Virus record (IMG/VR): IMGVR_UViG_3300027754_000368
Coordinates: 1 to 26,489 of that record
Direction: 5' to 3' (one strand)
DNA length: 26,489 nucleotides
Origin: a virus
The translations under genes were made by a program, and so were the position numbers. The notes under the pieces are model-generated. The model saw nothing but the letters and a program-made list of their open reading frames with translations. It was not told the origin of the DNA and did no database searches. Shown in pieces: positions 21,095 to 26,489 of the stretch. Positions within the stretch are counted from its first letter, which is position 1. The number at the start of each line of letters is the position of its first letter.

Positions 21095-21810
21095 GACAAC
21101 GGAGCCTTCCCTTCACGGATCCACGGAATCCACGAATCATCCATCTGCACCTCAATCAACTGTTCGCCGCGTATCGAGCGACCGACACGATAGTTCTCAG
21201 CCATGAACACATCAGGATCATCAACCATAAGTTCTTGATGAGAGAACGAACGCATCTTGTTCGCAGCCCATTCAGGTCCACCCATCCACGACACATGCCA
21301 ACCTGACCGCAACTCAGGCAACTTGTATCGAGCCGACCGCATTGACTGCGCGTCACCTGACCGTTGACCCCACGGACCCGCAACCATTGTGTGTTCATCA
21401 GATAGACGCCAATACGCCGACATCACAAGACGCTTCATCATGTAACCATGCCAACCAGTTTTCAAAGTCTCTATATCGTTCGGCGACCAGATCTCATCAC
21501 AATCCGCAACCGTCACAATGTCTTCGGCTTCTGGTGCAAACTGTCGCAACACGGTGAAGAGATGGTTGCGTTGCTCCGCTTCAGCAAACCAACTGCGAAG
21601 CGAAGCATCTGCTTCATAGATCTCGTAGTGGATTTTGTCGCGCCATTTGTAGAACCTGTCAAGGTCAATTCCGTGTGCTTTGGGTTGACCCATGAAAGTT
21701 GTTGCCGACTCGACAACGATGACCTTGTCTACGACATCACCGATCTCTGACAGTCGGCATTCGAGCATGTCGTGTTCTTGGTTGAACAGGATGCAGTCAA
21801 ACACTCTCAT
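21076..21810 (-). CDS. GT17-family glycosyltransferase
   Basis: The 244-residue protein begins MRVFDCILFNQEHDMLECRL, followed by DKVIVVESATTFMGQPK, the hallmark N-terminal block of glycosyltransferase family 17 (relatives of beta-1,4-mannosyl-glycoprotein N-acetylglucosaminyltransferase). A central IVTVADCDEIWSPND with DCDE at 103-106 provides a metal-site candidate. Bacterial and phage members are poorly characterised, so the sugar is not assigned. The ATG overlaps the methyltransferase stop as ATGA. Confidence 0.85.
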   Translation of the reverse strand: MRVFDCILFNQEHDMLECRLSEIGDVVDKVIVVESATTFMGQPKAHGIDLDRFYKWRDKIHYEIYEADASLRSWFAEAEQRNHLFTVLRQFAPEAEDIVTVADCDEIWSPNDIETLKTGWHGYMMKRLVMSAYWRLSDEHTMVAGPWGQRSGDAQSMRSARYKLPELRSGWHVSWMGGPEWAANKMRSFSHQELMVDDPDVFMAENYRVGRSIRGEQLIEVQMDDSWIPWIREGKAPLSWYRRR

Positions 21811-22376
21811 CGTCGTGACTTACCTACGAGCAGGATGCGGTCGTCGTTCATCACAATCTTTGTGTCAATCGCGCAATGCTTCTCAACTTCGAGCATCAAA
21901 GACCAGATGTCAGGAATATGCCATTGCGTTTCGGCTGGGACATATTCGTGGATGACAAGCCAGTTGCATCGTGCTGCTGCTTCGGCGATGACTTCACGCC
22001 AATCAGATTGCACATACAACGTCTGCGACATGACCGCGCAATCGTACCCACCTGACTTCGCTGCGGTCAGACCGTCACCGACACGGAACTCGATGCCAGG
22101 GTAGGACGCTTTTGCTTTACGGATCGCAGCCGACGAGATGTCGTAAGCGACAACCCTTCTACCGCGCAACGCCATCAGATGTGTTTGTGTACCTTTACCG
22201 CAACCGATATCCAGTATCGAACCAAACGAGAACGCCAACATGACTGTTGAGAGCAGTCGGTAACTGATTGGCCGTAGATCTGACTGATACCACGAATCAA
22301 ACTCCTCTGATTCTTCGGCGTTGTACATCGCATCAAAGTCGGTATGCGGGAACAGATAGTGATGATACTTAGCCAT
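21807..22376 (-). CDS. SAM-dependent methyltransferase in the glycan cassette
   Basis: The start at 22376 (MAKYHHYLFPHTDFDAMYNA) overlaps the preceding stop (TGATG), giving 189 residues. SILDIGCGKGTQ (53-64) is the class I SAM-binding loop, VVAYDISSAAIRKA the acidic ribose-contact strand, and YDCAVMSQTLYVQSDW the post-II region. Its place among glycosyltransferases suggests methylation of a sugar or of the acceptor. A small-molecule or protein substrate cannot be excluded. The longer frame from 22415 would overlap the GT2 gene without a good ribosome site. Confidence 0.75.
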   Translation of the reverse strand: MAKYHHYLFPHTDFDAMYNAEESEEFDSWYQSDLRPISYRLLSTVMLAFSFGSILDIGCGKGTQTHLMALRGRRVVAYDISSAAIRKAKASYPGIEFRVGDGLTAAKSGGYDCAVMSQTLYVQSDWREVIAEAAARCNWLVIHEYVPAETQWHIPDIWSLMLEVEKHCAIDTKIVMNDDRILLVGKSRR

Positions 22377-23029
22377 CAGTCCCAACTGAGATTGATTCGG
22401 CGTTGCAGATCCCACTGACCTGCGTCAAGTCGTGCGTTGCGAAGTTTGAACAACTCCATGTTTGCTCGGAAGCTCTCACGATTCTTGTCAAACAGCGACG
22501 GATCCGACAGCAACGTGGACGAGTTGTCGTGATAGACCAGCGCATCAGACTTGACAATCTTCTTGTGCAACCGTGTTGCGCGACGCTCATAGTCATTGTC
22601 TTCAAAGTATGCAGGATGGAATGCTTCGCAGAACAGTCCAACATCTTTGACAACTTCGGATCCGATCCAAGCACAACACCAACCAGGTTCACCCGCTAGA
22701 TGTATCTCGTCAATGTCTGATTCTTTGTAGAACTTCTTTAGATGACCGTGACCGAAGTGCGCATCCGAGTTAAGCAGAATCCAACCTGATGCAAACGGTG
22801 TCATCTTGATTCCAAGATTCCACGATGTCGCCACACCAAGATTGCTCGGCATATCCAAGATGTATCGGTTCTCAATATTTGAGTTCTTCGGCAACGACAA
22901 ACAATCCTTCTCGATCAGTCCGCCGTTGTCGATGATGATCAGATTCTCGACTGGGTAGTCGATTGACTTGATGCACCTTTCAAGCAGGTCGTATCGGTTG
23001 AGGACAGGGATGACTATGACCGGCACCAT
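22376..23029 (-). CDS. GT2-family glycosyltransferase
   Basis: The start at 23029 (MVPVIVIPVLNRYDLLERCI) is chosen because AAGGAG lies eight bases ahead. A GT-A fold follows: IPVLNR at the N-terminus, IIIDNGG (31-37), then GWILLNSDAHFG (82-93) as the metal-site region, and YFEDNDYERR further on, a GT2-like acidic motif. It overlaps the preceding GT4 gene by 16 bases. The length of about 217 residues is short for GT2, suggesting a stand-alone catalytic domain. Confidence 0.8.
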   Translation of the reverse strand: MVPVIVIPVLNRYDLLERCIKSIDYPVENLIIIDNGGLIEKDCLSLPKNSNIENRYILDMPSNLGVATSWNLGIKMTPFASGWILLNSDAHFGHGHLKKFYKESDIDEIHLAGEPGWCCAWIGSEVVKDVGLFCEAFHPAYFEDNDYERRATRLHKKIVKSDALVYHDNSSTLLSDPSLFDKNRESFRANMELFKLRNARLDAGQWDLQRRINLSWD

Positions 23030-24309
23030 GCGGACAACTCCTTCATTGTTGGCTTCCAATACTGCTCAAATACTTGATCGGCTCCGTACCCTAGGGCATG
23101 GGTGATCGCGTCCTCAGAACGGCTCCTAGGCGCGTTATAGGCCGCTTTGAGAGCGTTCACGATGTCAGGCACGTTCGGTGTGAAGAACCATGACTTCTGT
23201 GCCGCATCCCACCACGGCTGACCCTCCACCGTCCAGCCGTCGCCGACGAGTTCTGGTTGTGCTGTGAAGTTGCTGACGATCACTCGACATCCGCAAGCCT
23301 GCGCTTCGATGACAGGAATGCCGAAGCCTTCACCCATTGAGCAGGCCAACAGAACATCGGACGCCGTGTACATCGCAGCCATCACATTCTGTGGCAACGA
23401 ATGACGGTACGCATACTGATCGACCACCTTGTACTTGTCTTTCGATACACCGACCGCATCCAACAATGTTGGCAAACTAATCCCAGCCATCGCACCATCA
23501 GGTTCCGTGTACAGATACAGCACAGCATCAGGATGATCTTTGGCGAAGATTGAGAACGCAAGAATGTTCTCAGCCCAAGCCTTACGCGCAGGTTGCGAAC
23601 CTTTGTTGGTCGCAACCATCGACACAACGAATCGGTCTTCTTCCCAACCCATGAACTCGCGACCAGTCATCTTCTGACCGCTCGCCAACGTCACCGACTC
23701 GGTCGGTTTGAACACCGGCTCGATTGCGTGCGGAACATACAAGTGTTCAACTCCTGCTGTCTCCAACATTCGTGAACCAAACTTTGACATTGCGATCGGT
23801 CGCACGTTCTCACGCGCACACCAAGCCAACACTTCTGGTGGCGTTGGCTGATGATCAATCGGAACCCATGACGCAATGTTCTTCAAAGTTTTCAACGAGT
23901 CAGACTTCAACACCCAAGTGTCGAAGAGTGTGATGAGCAGTGTCGGCGTTGATGGATCTTGGTTCGCCCATTCCATTGTGTGCGCGACAACTACATCGTC
24001 GGAGTATGCAGCCAATCCTTGTGGATAGATTTTGAATCCGTTCCAAGTTGATGCCGCGCCTGCGAGGCCGTACATCGCATGGACTGCTACTTGGTGGTCT
24101 TCTTTTGCGAGCCTTTGGATGACTTGCGCGGTTTGCTGTCCGTATCCTGTGGCAGCCCAAGGTGCGTTGGAATACCAAACGATTCTGAGTCGGTCGGGAT
24201 TGGTAGGTCGGACACTTCCAACGAGTGCGCTACGCCCGCTCGGAGCAAACGCTCCGCTAAATACCCTGGCATCTCCACTGGGACGCCTTTCACGATTACG
24301 GTTTGCCAC
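23014..24309 (-). CDS. GT4-family (GT-B) glycosyltransferase
   Basis: This 431-residue protein from a GTG at 24309 has the GT-B two-Rossmann layout. Domain 1 begins RIVWYSNAPWAATGYGQQTA (42-61), domain 2 has FVVSMVATNKGSQPARKAW (227-245), and the C-terminal site EGFGIPVIEAQACG (327-340) holds the E-x7-E motif of GT4 retaining enzymes. The first 40 residues are Arg/Ser/Gly-rich and unlike the rest. They are read from the same DNA as another frame (24087-24311), and no alternative start exists before the conserved domain. The gene heads the glycan cassette. Confidence 0.85.
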   Translation of the reverse strand: MANRNRERRPSGDARVFSGAFAPSGRSALVGSVRPTNPDRLRIVWYSNAPWAATGYGQQTAQVIQRLAKEDHQVAVHAMYGLAGAASTWNGFKIYPQGLAAYSDDVVVAHTMEWANQDPSTPTLLITLFDTWVLKSDSLKTLKNIASWVPIDHQPTPPEVLAWCARENVRPIAMSKFGSRMLETAGVEHLYVPHAIEPVFKPTESVTLASGQKMTGREFMGWEEDRFVVSMVATNKGSQPARKAWAENILAFSIFAKDHPDAVLYLYTEPDGAMAGISLPTLLDAVGVSKDKYKVVDQYAYRHSLPQNVMAAMYTASDVLLACSMGEGFGIPVIEAQACGCRVIVSNFTAQPELVGDGWTVEGQPWWDAAQKSWFFTPNVPDIVNALKAAYNAPRSRSEDAITHALGYGADQVFEQYWKPTMKELSAWCRS

Positions 24310-24311
24310 AT
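24087..24311 (-). CDS. Small phage protein, 74 aa, overlapping GT4 gene in another frame
   Basis: The ATG at 24311 is two bases ahead of the GT4 GTG and shares its AGGAGG. The protein begins MWQTVIVKGVPVEMPGYLAE and continues RLLRAGVAHSLEV. That is a pattern typical of small phage proteins of the head region (V-x-V-x-G-x-P, then PxYLAxxLLxxGxA), ending with a Lys/Ser tail KPRKSSKGSQKKTTK. It is wholly contained in the GT4 gene. Against it: the SD-to-ATG distance is only three bases, against five for the GTG. The pattern argues it is real, but proof needs expression data. Confidence 0.5.
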   Translation of the reverse strand: MWQTVIVKGVPVEMPGYLAERLLRAGVAHSLEVSDLPIPTDSESFGIPTHLGLPQDTDSKPRKSSKGSQKKTTK

Positions 24312-24342
24312 GATCCTCCTAAGAATAGTGCAGATATAGAGA

Positions 24343-24381
24343 AAGTCCACGGCCAACCCTGCACGAAATGGCCGTGGACTT
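24343..24381 (-). terminator. Intrinsic terminator after the major capsid gene
   Basis: AAGTCCACGGCC (24343-24354) and GGCCGTGGACTT (24370-24381) form a perfect 12-bp stem with a 15-base loop. On the minus strand it is followed by TTTCTCTAT, a T-rich stretch. It lies about 60 bases after the capsid stop and ahead of the GT4 gene, so it would limit read-through from capsid into the glycan cassette. Confidence 0.75.
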
Positions 24382-24391
24382 AATCCTAGTC

Positions 24392-24409
24392 ACAGTCCTT
24401 GCGGACTGT
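24392..24409 (-). other. GNRA-tetraloop hairpin in the capsid 3' region
   Basis: ACAGTCC (24392-24398) and GGACTGT (24403-24409) enclose a four-base loop that reads GCAA on the transcript, a GNRA tetraloop known for stable folding. It sits between the capsid stop and the terminator. A palindrome CCTGAT-A-ATCAGG also covers the stop codon (24432-24444). These may protect the capsid mRNA 3' end. Confidence 0.55.
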
Positions 24410-24439
24410 CATGTCTGTTTTGGTGTTACTTCCTGATTA

Positions 24440-25636
24440 TCAGGTTGTTGCACCGATGAAGTATTTGACATGTGATGTTTGTGGCAAGTTACCGTCAACA
24501 CGCATTGTGGCGCGGAAGGTGACAAGGCCTGTGCTGAATGCGAAGTCATCGCTTCGATCCAGTTTGATGCCGCCAACTTGACGAACATAGTACGAAGGAA
24601 GGTGTCCGAAGATTACCGACTTCGCGCTTGTTGCTGTGTCAACGATTGCTGGGTTCTCGAATACTGGGTATCCGAGGAGCAAGTCGTTTGCATCAGCGTT
24701 CAATGCTGGTTGGAACACATAGTTGCCTGCTGTGTCTTTGAGAGAACGCATCTGACCGATTGACTTCGAGTTCATCTGGAAGCCTGAACCTGGAAGACGA
24801 CGACCTGCTGTGTCTACCGAGTAGACAAGGCTGATCAAGTTGTCTGCCGTGAACGCACCAGATACACCCGTTCCGCCAGTTACGCCGGCAGCTGCTGCTG
24901 CGACGATACCTTTTGGTTGGTTTGTTCCTGATCCGACTGTCAAAGCCGAGTTCACACGGAAGCCAAGTTCATTGCCGACTTCGCTTGCCAAGAATGACAA
25001 GATGTCAACACCGCTGTCCTCGATCAACTCTGTTGAGAGCTGTACAAGGAATGAATACTTGTATGCACCCAAAGTGATGAACGAGTTGAAGATCGGATCC
25101 GACTCAGCGATTGCTGTGCCTTCGCCAGCGATTGCCGCTGTTGAGTATTGAGCAAGTGATGGAATCTGAAGGTTTTCACCTGACGCTGTGTTCAAGACTG
25201 TTGAAGTCTGGAGCATCGGACCAACGTGACGAGCAAGCATGATGACCTGATCGTAGAAAGATGTTGGAACTGGTGAACCAGTTGATGTCTTTACTACGTC
25301 ACGCTTTTCAAACGAATGCGAACGAAGTTCGCCTTTCGCCATTGAGCGAATGACTTCTGCGTCTGAACGAACACCGCGTGGAGCGTCAGCGACAGGACGA
25401 ACCTGGTCTGCGATCTCGCGTGTTGCTGCATCCAAACGAAGTTCACGAGCCTCATCGGCGCGGAGCTTCTCGATTGTTGCTGTGCGATCATCAAGTTCTT
25501 TGCTGATGCGCTCATATGTTTGTGTCTCTTCTGCTGACAAGTCACGCTTCTCAGCGGTTGCAACATCAAGAATCTTCTTTGCGGCTTCCCACGCTGTAGC
25601 GCGTTGAGCCATTTGTTGTTCAATAAATTGTTTCAT
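24440..25636 (-). CDS. HK97-fold major capsid protein, 398 aa
   Basis: The N-terminal ~100 residues (MKQFIEQQMAQRATAWEAAK onward) are a charged coiled coil typical of the HK97 delta domain, normally removed by the prohead protease. The mature part begins near SFEKRDVVKTSTGSPVP and has the fold's core signatures (LQTSTVLNTASGENLQIPSL, AESDPIFNSFITLGAYKYSF, LSTELIEDSGVDILSFLASE, GTNQPKGIV). About 400 residues is normal for the family. It follows the protease gene and has its own candidate promoter and leader, fitting its need for high expression. Confidence 0.95.
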   Translation of the reverse strand: MKQFIEQQMAQRATAWEAAKKILDVATAEKRDLSAEETQTYERISKELDDRTATIEKLRADEARELRLDAATREIADQVRPVADAPRGVRSDAEVIRSMAKGELRSHSFEKRDVVKTSTGSPVPTSFYDQVIMLARHVGPMLQTSTVLNTASGENLQIPSLAQYSTAAIAGEGTAIAESDPIFNSFITLGAYKYSFLVQLSTELIEDSGVDILSFLASEVGNELGFRVNSALTVGSGTNQPKGIVAAAAAGVTGGTGVSGAFTADNLISLVYSVDTAGRRLPGSGFQMNSKSIGQMRSLKDTAGNYVFQPALNADANDLLLGYPVFENPAIVDTATSAKSVIFGHLPSYYVRQVGGIKLDRSDDFAFSTGLVTFRATMRVDGNLPQTSHVKYFIGATT

Positions 25637-25758
25637 GATTTCTCCATGATTGGTTAAGTTGTGGTGCGCAGGAAGTTGTCTTCCGATCGTAGCGGTACGC
25701 TTACCAATCTCTAGCCGTAGCGGAACGCTTACCGGCAGACCTGAGTCTATATCAGAGT
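25637..25758 (-). promoter_or_regulatory. Leader region of the capsid gene with hairpins and direct repeats
   Basis: This 122-base gap carries the -10 part of a candidate promoter, two TAGACTC copies 12 bases apart (25743-25749 and 25755-25761, the second just past the gap), the 18-base tandem repeats, and a small stem GGAAG/CTTCC (25671-25684, loop ACAA). Nearest the ATG is TGGAGAAATC. No reading frame is supported here. The structure suggests a regulated or stabilised 5' leader for the capsid mRNA. Confidence 0.5.
25688..25733 (-). repeat. Two tandem 18-base imperfect palindromic repeats
   Basis: CGTAGCGGTACGCTTACC (25688-25705) and CGTAGCGGAACGCTTACC (25716-25733) differ at one base and are 28 bases apart. 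Each can fold on AGCG/CGCT. With flanking GCCG/CGGC, the upstream copy forms a longer bulged stem. They lie in the capsid leader. Two copies with a helical-turn-like phase suggest a protein site or paired RNA stems. Confidence 0.6.
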
Positions 25759-25773
25759 CTAGATATTTTTCAA
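25746..25773 (-). promoter_or_regulatory. Candidate sigma70-type promoter for the major capsid gene
   Basis: On the minus strand, TTGAAA (25768-25773, five of six to TTGACA) and TATAGA (25746-25751, four of six to TATAAT) are spaced by 16 bases. The -35 lies in the last codons of the protease gene. Transcription would start near 25739, about 100 bases before the capsid ATG. Confidence 0.5.
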
Positions 25774-26466
25774 GAGTTCAAGATGCTTGGCCATCAAACT
25801 TACTGATGCAGGAACCTTGGCTGGTTCGGCACGAAGTTTGCTGACCGCACCCGACAACAGATCAGCCGACTCATCTGACAGAGTGCCACCCGCTTCAAGG
25901 ACCGTGATCGCTTCAGCGAGTTTGTCTACGTCAACACCTGTGCGCTCGGCAAGGATGTCCAGCGAACGAACAGAAGCAGAAGTTGCTGTGTAGGCAGGGA
26001 AGCCAGTCACGACCGACACTTCATGCAAACGTACTTGGCGCAGTTCACGGCTCATCCCATCATCCGACCATTTGTCACCACCAGACGGAACCGAGAAGCC
26101 GAACGACATCGAGTCAACATCGCCGCGCTTCATCAACACGCTCAAGTCACGGCCAACAGTTGTGTCAGGAAGATCTGCTTCAACGAGCAAACCTTTTGAA
26201 TCTTCTTGCAATCGCAAAGTCTTTGACCTTGTCGAAGCGAGAAGCATTGATGAGTCGTGGTTCATGTACATCTTGATTGGCATTCGACTCTTCAAAGATT
26301 TTTTGAATGCACCTTGTGCGATTCGCTCGATGAATGGCAACGGTTCAGAATCAGAGTTGAAGACTGCTGCATATCCTGTGAATGACATTCCGTCACCTGT
26401 TGGCCCTGCGCGAAGTTCAAACTCGTTGACTTGGATGCGGCGTGTCTCAACCTTGTTGTCTTCCAT
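25759..26466 (-). CDS. Prohead protease (HK97 S78/U35 family)
   Basis: This 235-residue protein begins MEDNKVETRRIQVNEFELRA. It has GYAAVFNSDSEPLPFIERIA, the YMNHD histidine motif (His70), DTTVGRDLSVLMKRGDVDSM with SFGF (catalytic serine among 119-121), and an LHEVSVVTGFPAY strand with Glu149. These match HK97-type prohead proteases, which cut the capsid scaffold domain during maturation. The C-terminal third is Ala/Glu-rich helix. The frame stays open upstream to the window edge, so the ATG at 26466 is the likely but not certain start. The upstream portal is outside the window. Confidence 0.88.
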   Translation of the reverse strand: MEDNKVETRRIQVNEFELRAGPTGDGMSFTGYAAVFNSDSEPLPFIERIAQGAFKKSLKSRMPIKMYMNHDSSMLLASTRSKTLRLQEDSKGLLVEADLPDTTVGRDLSVLMKRGDVDSMSFGFSVPSGGDKWSDDGMSRELRQVRLHEVSVVTGFPAYTATSASVRSLDILAERTGVDVDKLAEAITVLEAGGTLSDESADLLSGAVSKLRAEPAKVPASVSLMAKHLELLKNI

Positions 26467-26489
26467 GCCTGGAATGTTAGCAAAGTATT

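Noticed and set aside
25688-25733. Possible CRISPR remnant
   Set aside because: There are only two 18-base copies with a 10-base spacer and no cas gene, and they sit in a promoter-proximal leader.

Overview
The window is a stretch of a tailed-phage genome with siphovirus architecture, and every convincing gene lies on the minus strand. A WhiB-family regulator at 7082-7456 points to an actinobacterial host, because WhiB proteins are confined to Actinobacteria and their phages. GC content looks moderate, roughly half by eye. That fits lower-GC aquatic actinobacteria better than streptomycetes or mycobacteria, but the host assignment is an inference. No integrase, tRNA, CRISPR array or insertion sequence was seen.

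In the direction of transcription (high to low coordinates), the window opens with head morphogenesis: an HK97-type prohead protease and a major capsid protein. The capsid gene has its own candidate promoter, a structured leader with tandem repeats, and a hairpin terminator behind it. Six glycan or methyl-transfer genes follow (GT4, GT2, a SAM methyltransferase, GT17, a GT-A enzyme and a DUF115-like protein), inserted between the capsid and the connector genes. Next are the head-tail connector, a tail-terminator-like protein, a small frameshifted gene, the major tail protein, and a tail-assembly chaperone with a clear -1 slippery site and a 52-codon extension that shorter ORF calls miss. A gp10-like protein, an unexpected primase-like (AEP) protein, the tape measure, a minor tail protein and fibre genes complete the tail module. 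The fibre genes include a stand-alone duplicate of the fibre N-terminal domain and a glycine-rich adhesin.

The middle (about 7.5-11.4 kb) carries a secreted PA14 plus Thr/Ser-rich mucin-like protein and a lysis region. The lysis region has small membrane proteins, an M15 peptidase, a holin-like protein and a secreted lytic transglycosylase-like endolysin. Just upstream of the endolysin is a hairpin whose loop is identical to the 3' tail of 16S rRNA (the anti-Shine-Dalgarno sequence).

The left part (1-7.5 kb) is a DNA-metabolism and regulation block in tightly overlapping cistrons: WhiB, a resolvase-like nuclease, a RecB/Cas4-like exonuclease, an SSB-like protein, several small proteins, a ribbon-helix-helix protein, a C5 cytosine methyltransferase, a nuclease-like protein, and the start of a Prim-Pol that runs off the left edge.

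The most notable items are the glycosylation cassette together with the mucin-like secreted protein, the anti-SD hairpin, a fully out-of-frame overlapping gene under one ribosome binding site at 24.1-24.3 kb, and the primase-like gene embedded in the tail module.
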